A stretch of DNA of 11,318 nucleotides, from positions 1-11,318 of the forward strand of contig JAKSDN010001415.1 in assembly GCA_022360075.1 (NCBI GenBank), read 5' to 3'. Source of the stretch: Kiloniellales bacterium. GTDB lineage: Bacteria; Pseudomonadota; Alphaproteobacteria; Kiloniellales; JAKSDN01. Shown piece by piece: positions 6,330-11,318 of the stretch (positions within the stretch are counted from its first letter, which is position 1; each line of letters opens with the position of its first letter). The notes beneath the pieces are model-generated. The model did not search any database. It worked only from the letters and a program-made list of their open reading frames with translations, and was not told the DNA's origin. A program made the translations under genes and the position numbers.

Positions 6330-6344
6330 CTAACAAATGGTTAA
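6330..6344. promoter_or_regulatory. CtrA-like box (CTAA-N7-TTAA)
   Basis: The 15-mer CTAACAAATGGTTAA reads TTAACCATTTGTTAG on the minus strand, that is TTAA-N7-TTAG. It differs by one base from the CtrA consensus TTAA-N7-TTAA and contains the characteristic TTAACCAT half-site. CtrA is the alphaproteobacterial cell-cycle/motility response regulator. The box overlaps the ATG assigned to the DUF429 gene, which either means repression or that the true start lies farther downstream. A single near-match can occur by chance. Confidence 0.3.
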
Positions 6345-7083
6345 TTTCTTGGGAAATTTTGTTTCAACTTCCGGCGGGGCTGAGGCGGCGACGCTGGCCG
6401 GAATCGACGGCTGCCGGGCCGGCTGGCTGATCGCGCTCTGGCGCCCGAAAGCGCGCCGTCTGAGCTTCCGGATCGAAGCCGACTGGACCGCGGCGCGGCA
6501 GGTCCTGGTGCGCGAGGGCGTGGCGCTGGCCGGGGTCGACATGCCGATCGGGCTGACGGACCATGGCCCCCGACGTTGCGATCTCGCGGCCCGCACGCTG
6601 CTGCCGAAGGACCGCAAGTCGAGCGTCTTTCCGCCGCCGCGGCGCTATATGCTCGCCTGCGCCGCTTGGCAGGAGGCGCAGGCGCTGGGCCGCGAGCGCG
6701 AAGGCAAGGGCCTCTCCAAGCAAGCTTGGAACATCACCGGCAAGATCCGCGAGATCGACGAGGGCCTGACGCCCGAAGATCAAAAACGCGTGATCGAGGT
6801 TCATCCGGAGCTGGCCTTCCATCGCCTGGGCGGCGCCGTGCCGCGGAAGGTCTCGGCCGAGGGCGAGTCCCGGCGCCGGGCGCTCCTGGCCGAGGCCGGC
6901 CTGCCGAGCCTCGATCCTTGGCTCGACCGCTTTCCGCGGTCGAAGGCCAAGCCCGACGACCTCATCGACGCGGCCGCCTGCGCCCTCGTGGCCGAGCACG
7001 CCCGCCACGGTCGCGCGACGCGCCTGCCGGCCGAAGAGCCGCCGCGCGACGGGCGCGGCCTGCGCATGGAGATTTGGTTTTGA
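6337..7083 (+). CDS. DUF429 family protein (predicted RNase H-fold nuclease)
   Basis: The 248-residue product carries the DUF429 signature set. This comprises AGIDGCRAGW (21-30), a VDMPIGL strand (67-73), RRCDLAARTLL (79-89), SSVFPPPRRYM (95-105), a GLSKQAWNITGKIREID core (125-141), EVHPELAFHRL (154-164) and a closing DDLIDAAACALVA helix (207-219). The acidic residues Asp24, Asp68, Glu154 and Asp211 fit the metal-binding positions of a ribonuclease-H-like fold, on which the family is predicted to be a nuclease; no member's role here is established. The ATG at 6337 has no Shine-Dalgarno sequence. The first 20 residues are AT-rich and lack family similarity, so the real start may be downstream, for example TTG at 6349 or CTG at 6394 preceded by GAGG. 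It converges on the response-regulator gene with a 22-bp gap. Confidence 0.85.
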   Translation: MVNFLGNFVSTSGGAEAATLAGIDGCRAGWLIALWRPKARRLSFRIEADWTAARQVLVREGVALAGVDMPIGLTDHGPRRCDLAARTLLPKDRKSSVFPPPRRYMLACAAWQEAQALGREREGKGLSKQAWNITGKIREIDEGLTPEDQKRVIEVHPELAFHRLGGAVPRKVSAEGESRRRALLAEAGLPSLDPWLDRFPRSKAKPDDLIDAAACALVAEHARHGRATRLPAEEPPRDGRGLRMEIWF

Positions 7084-7105
7084 GTGTGGGTGCCGCGCGC
7101 TGGCC

Positions 7106-8314
7106 CTAGTCGGCCTGCTTCGCTTCGGCATTGGCCGGTGCCAGGATCTCGCTCGGCTCGACGCCCTCCCACCAGGCCAAGAAGCGGATCTTGAACGGCA
7201 GCTTCTCCTGCTTGGCGGGCTCGCTGGGCTCCTCGGCAGCCGGTTCTTGGGGAGCGGGTTCCTCGACCGGCGCCTGCGCCTCGGCCTCCTCCTCGGTTTC
7301 GTCGCTGGCCTTCTCTTCCGCAGCGGGTGCCGGCGCCTCGGCGTCCGGCGCGGCCAAGCTGCGCACGGCGCGCTCGAGCTCCGTCACCAGCACGCCCGAG
7401 GCCGCCTCGCTTTCCTTGAGAGTCGCCGTGATCGACTGGCCGTGGACCTTCAGCAGCGAGAAATGCCGCGCCGTGATGCCCTCGCCGGCCTCCTGCAGGC
7501 AGGCCAGGGCCTCGCGGGCGCTGGCGACCACTTCGGCCACGCCGCTGAAATCCTGATCGCTCATGATCGCCTCGATCTCGTCGAGGCTCGCCGAGATCGT
7601 CTCGACGCAGTCGCCGAGCAGCGGGAAGTCGACGCCCTTGCTCAGGACCGACTCGGCGCCGGCCGCCAAGCTGTCGATCTTGCGCGAGAGATGGAAGAAC
7701 TTCTGGGCGCTGAGCGCGTGCATGGTCTCCTTGATGCGGTCCTCGTTCAACGCCGCCGACTCATCGCCCGTGACGACGTGGCGCAGGCTGTTGGGAACCT
7801 CGATCGCCACCAGGTCCTCGTCGCTCGGTTCGCGATCCTCGGGCCGCCGATCGGGCCCGACGTAATCCTCGGTGGCGATGAAGTCCTTGCGCTCCTCGAT
7901 CTGCCGGTTGACCCGGTCGCGCAGGCTCCGATTCGTCACCGGCTTGACGATCAGGTCGTCGGCGCCGGCCTGCAGCGCGGCCTCGACGACGTCGCGGTCC
8001 GGACGGGCGACGAGGGCGATGATGACGACGAAGGGGTTCTTGGTCTCGACCTTGCCGAGGCGGATCTTCTGAATCGTCTCGCAGACCGCCGCGCGCTCGC
8101 TGTCGAGGTCGATCAAGAGCAGGTCCGGCGTTTCGCTGGCCAGGCTTTCGGTGAGCTGGATCAGGGAGGCGCAGCTCGAGATCTGGCGCACGCCGATATC
8201 GATAAGGCGATCTTTGGTTTGGCTTTTCCCGCCGTCGCCCGCTTCGAGCACGAGGACCTGGGCTTCCTCTAGAGAGAGCGAGGCCGCTTGCCTTTCCTGG
8301 GCATTATCAGCCAC
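7106..8314 (-). CDS. Response-regulator-like receiver protein with C-terminal helical and Ala/Glu/Pro-rich regions
   Basis: Residues about 19-140 form a CheY-like receiver domain. The phospho-acceptor is probably Asp69 in LLLIDLD, and the conserved lysine is Lys124 in LIVKPVT. The acidic pocket normally written DD reads Glu24-Ala25, and the usual Thr/Ser at the end of strand 4 is replaced around Ala100. Phosphorylation may therefore be weak or absent. A YVGPDRR motif (151-157) follows, seen after receiver domains of an alphaproteobacterial subgroup. There is no DNA-binding or enzymatic output domain. Instead there are long helices (about 190-320), a low-complexity Ala/Glu/Pro segment (about 321-370), and a C-terminal KLPFKIRFLAWWEGVEP peptide (371-387) that looks like a docking motif. 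The start is GTG at 8314 with GAGGA seven bases upstream. Role unknown; a signalling adaptor is inferred. Confidence 0.82.
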   Translation of the reverse strand: MADNAQERQAASLSLEEAQVLVLEAGDGGKSQTKDRLIDIGVRQISSCASLIQLTESLASETPDLLLIDLDSERAAVCETIQKIRLGKVETKNPFVVIIALVARPDRDVVEAALQAGADDLIVKPVTNRSLRDRVNRQIEERKDFIATEDYVGPDRRPEDREPSDEDLVAIEVPNSLRHVVTGDESAALNEDRIKETMHALSAQKFFHLSRKIDSLAAGAESVLSKGVDFPLLGDCVETISASLDEIEAIMSDQDFSGVAEVVASAREALACLQEAGEGITARHFSLLKVHGQSITATLKESEAASGVLVTELERAVRSLAAPDAEAPAPAAEEKASDETEEEAEAQAPVEEPAPQEPAAEEPSEPAKQEKLPFKIRFLAWWEGVEPSEILAPANAEAKQAD

Positions 8315-8508
8315 CGATCGTTCCTCTTTTTGTTGGTCTTCCTTGGTCGTTTCTTGAGTACGAGAGCCGCAGCCATCGATAGCGATCCAGCCCTGAATTT
8401 TTCTTTAATCCGCTCGCCGGATCGCGACTCGGTTGCGAGGCCGTCCTCGACGGAAGACGGGCAGCTTGCCGCTTGGCCGGAAGGGCGCCTTCGACCACAC
8501 TGCCGGCC

Positions 8509-8784
8509 ATGACTCCGCAGCTCACGGCCTGGCTGATCCTGATTTTCGGCTATCTGATCCCGCTGGCCCACATAGGCCTGTCGCCGGCGGCCGGACCTTG
8601 GCGTCCGCCACAGGGCACGCGTTGCCCCTTCGGGCCACGGCTCGGCTGGCTGGTGCTCGTCGTGCTGATCGGTCCCTTCGGCTGGCTGCTGTTCTTCGCC
8701 TCCAGGCTCCGTTTACGGCGCCAGGCCAAACAGCGCGGCGATCGGGATCAGCGCTTGAACAGCGCGTCCGCGCCCGAAAGATAG
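8509..8784 (+). CDS. Small two-helix membrane protein
   Basis: The 91-residue product has two hydrophobic segments, LTAWLILIFGYLIPLAHIGL (5-24) and LGWLVLVVLIGPFGWLLFFA (45-64), joined by a Pro/Gly-rich loop, and a basic C-terminal tail (RLRLRRQAK). Third codon positions are strongly G/C, as in neighbouring genes, which supports real coding. The ATG at 8509 lacks a clear Shine-Dalgarno sequence; an in-frame TTG at 8473 would add twelve residues without hydrophobic character. The last 37 bases overlap the convergent DUF1192 gene. I do not recognise the family. The gene is divergent from the response-regulator gene, sharing a 194-bp upstream region. Confidence 0.62.
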   Translation: MTPQLTAWLILIFGYLIPLAHIGLSPAAGPWRPPQGTRCPFGPRLGWLVLVVLIGPFGWLLFFASRLRLRRQAKQRGDRDQRLNSASAPER

Positions 8785-8930
8785 GTCTTCTTGGCCTCGA
8801 TCTTCTCGCGGACCCGGGCCGCCTCGGCCTCCAGCTCGGCCAGATAGGCCTCGAGTTCCTCCACGCCCATCGCTTCCAGGTCCTTGGGCTTGGGTTTCTT
8901 GGTCCGCGGTTCGAGGTCTTGCCAATCCAC
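8748..8930 (-). CDS. DUF1192 family microprotein
   Basis: This is a 60-residue acidic/basic helical protein. The family pattern is clear: DLEPRTKKPKPKDLEAMGVEE (5-25), then LEAYLAELEAEAARVREKIEAK (26-47), then a short SGADALFKR end. The central stretch is an amphipathic helix likely to form a coiled coil. DUF1192 proteins are small, widespread in alphaproteobacteria and uncharacterised. The start is GTG at 8930 with GGAGG five bases upstream; the longer ATG nearby (8946) is in another frame. A TATGAT box (8967-8972, minus strand) lies about 37 bases upstream and could be the -10, although no good -35 was found. It is divergent from the quinone oxidoreductase gene. Confidence 0.85.
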   Translation of the reverse strand: MDWQDLEPRTKKPKPKDLEAMGVEELEAYLAELEAEAARVREKIEAKKTYLSGADALFKR

Positions 8931-8990
8931 GCGAGCCTCCTTCCATCGGCTTGCCAGGCCTTGGAGATCATACTAGAGAAATCGCCGAAT

Positions 8991-9002
8991 GCGAGGCCTC
9001 GC
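8991..9002. repeat. Twelve-base perfect palindrome in a divergent promoter region
   Basis: GCGAGGCCTCGC is fully self-complementary. It lies in the 109-bp gap between the divergent DUF1192 and quinone oxidoreductase genes, so it could be an operator for either. In DNA this GC-rich, a twelve-base palindrome may be chance. Confidence 0.3.
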
Positions 9003-9039
9003 CGTGCCTTGCCGATAGACGACGAGCGCGAGTCCTCCC

Positions 9040-10041
9040 ATGCCCGATGACCTTCCGGAGACCATGACCGCCATCGAGATCCGCGAGTTCGGCGGACCCG
9101 ATGTGCTGACTCCCGGCAGCCGGCCCGTCCCGACCGCGGGCTCCGGCGAGGTGCTGATCAAGGTCGCGGCCGCCGGCGTCAACCGGCCCGACGTGCTGCA
9201 GCGCAGCGGCGGCTATCCCCCGCCGCCCGGCGCGTCCGATATTCCCGGCCTCGAGGTCGCCGGCACCATCGTCGCCCTGGGCGGCGATACGGGCGACTGG
9301 CGCGAAGGCGACGCGGTGACGGCGCTGGTCTCCGGTGGCGGCTACGCCGAGTACGCCACGGCGCCGGCGCCTCAATGCCTGCGCGTGCCTCAAGGCCTTA
9401 CCCTCGCCGAGGCCGCGGGCCTGCCGGAGACCTTCTTCACCGTCTGGAGCAACGTGTTCGACCGCGGCGGCCTGACGGCAGGCGAGAGCTTCCTCGTCCA
9501 CGGCGGCTCCTCGGGCATCGGCACGACCGCGATCCAGCTCGCCAAGGCCATGGGCGCCCGCGTCTTCGCCACGGCCGGCTCGGCGGAGAAGTGCGAGGCC
9601 TGCGAGCGCCTCGGCGCGGAGCGGGCCATCAACTATCGCGAGGAGGACTTCGTTCCGCTGGTCAAGCAGGCGACCGACGGCAAGGGCGTGGACGTGGTGC
9701 TGGACATGGTCGGTGGCGACTACGTGGCCCGCAACATCGCCGCCATGGCAGCCGACGGCCGGCTGGTCTACATCGCCTTCCTCGGCGGCTCCAAGGTCGA
9801 GGTCGATCTTCTGCCCTTGATGCTCAAGCGCCTGACGGTCACCGGCTCGACGCTGCGCCCGAGGCCGGTCGCGTTCAAGGCGGCGATCGCGCGCAAGCTC
9901 GAGGAGAAGGTCTGGCCGCTGATCGAGGCCGGGACGCTCAAGCCGGTCCTGCACCAGACCTTCCCGCTGGCCGAGGCGGCAGCGGCCCACCGACTGATGG
10001 AATCGAGCAGCCACGTCGGCAAGATCGTCCTGACGGTGTGA
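9040..10041 (+). CDS. NAD(P)H:quinone oxidoreductase, zinc-free MDR family (PIG3/QOR-like)
   Basis: The 333-residue protein is the normal length for the zeta-crystallin/PIG3 branch of medium-chain dehydrogenases/reductases. It opens with LPETMTAIEI (5-14), then GEVLIKVAAAGVNRPDVLQR (36-55) and PPPPGASDIPGLEVAGTI (60-77). The nucleotide-binding motif is HGGSSGIGTTAIQLAK (154-169), followed by AINYREEDF (196-204). The catalytic-zinc cysteine and histidine ligands of alcohol dehydrogenases are absent. It is predicted to reduce quinones with NADPH in the cytoplasm; the physiological substrate is unknown. The ATG at 9040 was kept because the LPET segment before the second methionine (9064) is conserved in relatives; GGAG just before 9064 makes that a possible alternative. 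TrcR follows 204 bp downstream on the same strand. Confidence 0.9.
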   Translation: MPDDLPETMTAIEIREFGGPDVLTPGSRPVPTAGSGEVLIKVAAAGVNRPDVLQRSGGYPPPPGASDIPGLEVAGTIVALGGDTGDWREGDAVTALVSGGGYAEYATAPAPQCLRVPQGLTLAEAAGLPETFFTVWSNVFDRGGLTAGESFLVHGGSSGIGTTAIQLAKAMGARVFATAGSAEKCEACERLGAERAINYREEDFVPLVKQATDGKGVDVVLDMVGGDYVARNIAAMAADGRLVYIAFLGGSKVEVDLLPLMLKRLTVTGSTLRPRPVAFKAAIARKLEEKVWPLIEAGTLKPVLHQTFPLAEAAAAHRLMESSSHVGKIVLTV

Positions 10042-10116
10042 TTCGACCGCTCAGAGGCCCTCGGAAAGTGGGCGGGAGACGGGCAGAAATCCGCTCCCGG
10101 CGGCTTGATCACGGCC

Positions 10117-10159
10117 TTTCATTCGTGCCCCAAGCAGTCTATATAGAACGAATATTTCG
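10117..10159 (+). promoter_or_regulatory. Candidate trcR promoter with small palindrome
   Basis: TATATA (10140-10145) is the only AT-rich hexamer in the 204-bp gap before trcR and could be a -10; the matching -35 position (TTTCAT, 10117-10122) is poor. Immediately downstream CGAATATTTCG (10149-10159) has complementary CGAA/TTCG arms and might be an operator. This is a weak call. Confidence 0.25.
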
Positions 10160-10245
10160 CGCAGGACACGAAGACGGCGCGCGCTTTTGCCGCGCCGGAC
10201 GCTGCGGTTCCCGAAATTCGGCCGGCCTGGCCAAGAGGAGGAGAC

Positions 10246-10839
10246 ATGGCGCTGCCGCTGATGCCCAAGGCGACGGCTGTATGGCTGATCGATAACACGA
10301 CGCTCAACTTCGAGCAGATCGCCGAGTTCTGCGGCCTGCATATTCTCGAGGTGCAAGGCATCGCCGACGGCGAGGTCGCTGCGGGAATCCAGGGCATGGA
10401 CCCGACCGCGAACGGCCAGCTCACCCGCGAGGAGATCGAGCGCTGCCAAAACGACCCTTCGGCACGGCTCAGGCTCGCCAAGAACGACCTGCCGCAGCCG
10501 GCCAAGCGCACGAAAGGCCCTCGCTATACGCCGGTGGCCAAGCGCCAGGACAAGCCCGACGGGATCGCCTGGCTGCTGCGCCACCACCCCGAGTTGAAGG
10601 ACTCGCAGATCGCCAGCCTGATCGGCACGACGAAGAACACGATCCAGGCCGTGCGCGAGCGCTCGCACTGGAATTCGCCGAACATCCGGCCGCGCGATCC
10701 GGTGCTGCTGGGCCTCTGCAGCCAGAGCGAGCTCAACAGCGTGGTCACCAAGGCCCGCAAGGCGGCCGAGCGCGCCGGGCGCGAGCTGCCGCCGCCGCCG
10801 ACCTTCGACGAGAACGAAGAGCCCGCGCCGGGTTTGTAA
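10246..10839 (+). CDS. trcR: Cell cycle transcriptional regulator TrcR (DUF1013)
   Basis: The 197-residue product matches the DUF1013/TrcR family end to end. It starts MALPLMPKATAVWLIDNTTL and has an FEQIAEFCGLHILEVQGIAD helix-turn-helix-like segment (22-41). It continues with ANGQLTREEIERC (55-67), KGPRYTPVAKRQDKPDGIAW (90-109), a second helix-turn-helix-like segment LKDSQIASLIGTTKNTIQAV (117-136), HWNSPNI (141-147) and DPVLLGLCSQ (151-160). The family is nearly restricted to alphaproteobacteria and is annotated as a cell-cycle transcription factor. The C-terminal 30 residues are variable, with an Arg/Lys-rich helix and a poly-proline segment. The start is firm: an AGAGGAGGA ribosome binding site sits three to eight bases before the ATG at 10246. 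The gene symbol follows the family name as I recall it. Confidence 0.88.
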   Translation: MALPLMPKATAVWLIDNTTLNFEQIAEFCGLHILEVQGIADGEVAAGIQGMDPTANGQLTREEIERCQNDPSARLRLAKNDLPQPAKRTKGPRYTPVAKRQDKPDGIAWLLRHHPELKDSQIASLIGTTKNTIQAVRERSHWNSPNIRPRDPVLLGLCSQSELNSVVTKARKAAERAGRELPPPPTFDENEEPAPGL

Positions 10840-10960
10840 CCGGCGGCGGCCACGCGCCGATCTCATGACGCCTTGGTGTCAGGCTCAAGAAAAACCCAGA
10901 ACGCTCAATGAGTCGGACGGCTTTATACCGAGCTGCGTTGAGTCGAACCCATACCTCAAG

Positions 10961-11066
10961 CGTCATTGCGAGCCGGCTTTAGCCGGCCCTTCGGCGCCAT
11001 TGGGCAATCCAGAGCCACCGCGCGGCTGGCAGCCAGATGTACTGCTTCGCTCCGCCCGCAATGACG
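10961..11066. repeat. Palindromic intergenic repeat, CGTCATTGCG type (106 bp)
   Basis: The element is bounded by perfect ten-base inverted ends, CGTCATTGCG (10961-10970) and CGCAATGACG (11057-11066). Inside are a GCCGGCT-TT-AGCCGGC hairpin (10972-10987), the string GGCAATCCAGAGCC, and GCTTCGCTCCGC near the right end. This combination (GTCATTGCGAG ... CAATCCAG ... GCTTCGCTCCGC ... GCAATGACG) is a REP/MITE-like sequence I recognise from many proteobacterial genomes. It encodes nothing and is probably mobilised in trans. Confidence 0.7.
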
Positions 11067-11201
11067 AAGCCTATCGCTTTGGATCGATCTCATCACCGCT
11101 TGGTATAGGTCCGGCTGTAAGAGGGGCAAAAGTCCAGGCGAGAATAGATCGGCGTTCTGCGACAGGAACGCCAAGAAGCTTGGAGCGCTGGATGAAGAGC
11201 C

Positions 11202-11316
11202 TGCGTGCTTCGAGACGCGCTCTGTCGAGCGCTCCTCAGCATGAGGTCCAATCTTAATGCCATCAAAAACCTGTCCTCATGCTGAGGAGCCCCGAAGGGG
11301 CGTCTCGAAGCACGCA
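11202..11316. repeat. Palindromic intergenic repeat, TGCTTCGAGACGC type (115 bp)
   Basis: The outer arms, 17 bases each (11202-11218 and 11300-11316), are perfect complements and contain GTGCTTCGAGACGC. The inner arms GCTCCTCAGCATGAGG (11231-11246) and CCTCATGCTGAGGAGC (11275-11290) are perfect over 16 bases. Between outer and inner arms, each side carries its own small hairpin: GCTC-TGTC-GAGC on the left and CCCC-GAA-GGGG on the right. Two REP-like units thus face each other around a 28-base AT-richer centre. Repeats with TTCGAGACGC and CCTCAGCATGAGG are common in alphaproteobacterial intergenic DNA. The element ends two bases before the window edge. Confidence 0.7.
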
Positions 11317-11318
11317 CA

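Larger units (their letters stand above)
6190..6330 (-). ncRNA. Candidate small RNA of about 140 nt on the minus strand
   Basis: Read on the minus strand, this stretch holds a long bulged hairpin (6304-6267), an exposed CGCCTCCCTGTTAAC segment (6240-6226), and a nine-base-pair hairpin with a UUCG loop (6222-6201). The last hairpin is followed by the U-rich tail CUUUGUUUG. A CCUCC-containing single-stranded stretch, which could pair with Shine-Dalgarno sequences, followed by a terminal hairpin is the layout of several alphaproteobacterial trans-acting sRNAs. No convincing promoter could be assigned, and the U-tail is interrupted, so this is a hypothesis. The alternative is that these are leader structures or protein-binding palindromes upstream of the DUF429 gene. 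Confidence 0.25.
5404..6336. other. 0.9-kb stretch without an intact gene
   Basis: This stretch separates the start of the IclR operon from the DUF429 gene. It holds the operon promoter (5413-5469), a serine-recombinase relic (within 5728-6135), a minus-strand terminator (6031-6080), two further hairpins (6201-6222 and 6267-6304) and a CtrA-like box at its right end. Positions 5470-5727 contain only a six-base-pair stem (5629-5634 with 5641-5646) and short open frames in several phases with no recognisable protein. Base composition is more mixed than in the flanking genes, as expected for decayed DNA. Confidence 0.6.
10840..11318. other. Intergenic region with two palindromic repeats
   Basis: No gene is supported in this 479-bp stretch. 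Short open frames on both strands run through the two repeats and have the repetitive Arg/Ser/Ala-rich look of translated palindromic DNA. Besides the repeats at 10961-11066 and 11202-11316 there is a small stem TGACGCC/GGTGTCA (10865-10880, one G-U pair) shortly after the trcR stop, without a T-run; it might contribute to termination. Confidence 0.55.

Noticed and set aside
7247..8272. Plus-strand open frame of 341 codons
   Set aside because: It mirrors the response-regulator gene, which has a ribosome binding site and a recognisable receiver domain; the mirror product has no family features.
8968..10014. Long minus-strand open frame of 348 codons
   Set aside because: It is the antisense of the well-supported quinone oxidoreductase gene; its translation is Arg/Gly/Ala/Asp/His-rich with no recognisable domain, as expected for the complement of GC-rich coding DNA.
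10051..10866. Minus-strand open frame of 271 codons opposite trcR
   Set aside because: Low-complexity Arg/Leu/Gly-rich translation and no motif; trcR on the other strand is a firm call.
10961..11316. CRISPR-like array from repeated strings
   Set aside because: There are no regularly spaced direct repeats with unique spacers; the repeats are two separate inverted-repeat elements of different sequence.
11093..11317. Minus-strand open frame near the right edge
   Set aside because: It is a translation of the palindromic repeat at 11202-11316 and adjoining DNA, not a gene.

Overview
The window is high-GC DNA from a free-living alphaproteobacterium, probably of the Rhodospirillales/Kiloniellales type. 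The evidence is strong G/C bias at third codon positions, a TrcR (DUF1013) cell-cycle regulator, a DUF1192 microprotein, a response regulator with a GPDRR motif, and short palindromic intergenic repeats of kinds common in that class. This placement is inferred from protein families, not from any marker RNA; no rRNA or tRNA gene was seen.

Layout. (1) Positions 1-679, minus strand: the N-terminal part of an O-acetylhomoserine sulfhydrylase (MetY), running off the left edge. (2) Positions 806-5403, minus strand: a five-member gene set, transcribed in the order IclR-type regulator, M24 metallopeptidase, TAXI-type TRAP solute receptor, a short membrane ORF equal to the C-terminal tail of a fused TRAP permease, and a cystathionine beta-lyase-type PLP enzyme. 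Spacing is tight and the regulator overlaps the peptidase. It looks like an IclR-controlled uptake-and-cleavage operon for a peptide-like or sulfur-containing amino-acid substrate, but most of its permease is missing here. (3) Positions 5404-6336: 0.9 kb without an intact gene. It holds the operon promoter/operator, a relic of a serine-recombinase C-terminus (recognisable at 5794-5934), a minus-strand intrinsic terminator (6031-6080) and two further strong hairpins. (4) Positions 6337-8314: a DUF429 protein (+) convergent with a response-regulator-like protein (-). (5) Positions 8509-10839: a small two-helix membrane protein (+), a DUF1192 microprotein (-), an NAD(P)H:quinone oxidoreductase (+) and TrcR (+). 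(6) Positions 10840-11318: intergenic DNA with two different palindromic repeats.

Interpretation. Regions 1 and 4-6 look like ordinary chromosomal content. The IclR/M24/TAXI/PLP block with the recombinase relic at its upstream edge looks like an accessory insertion between metY and the DUF429 gene, partly decayed (permease reduced to its tail). The most interesting targets are this operon and its unknown substrate, the orphan TRAP-permease tail, and the structured, terminator-bearing intergenic region at 6031-6344, which may encode a small RNA. No CRISPR array and no defence or biosynthetic system is visible.
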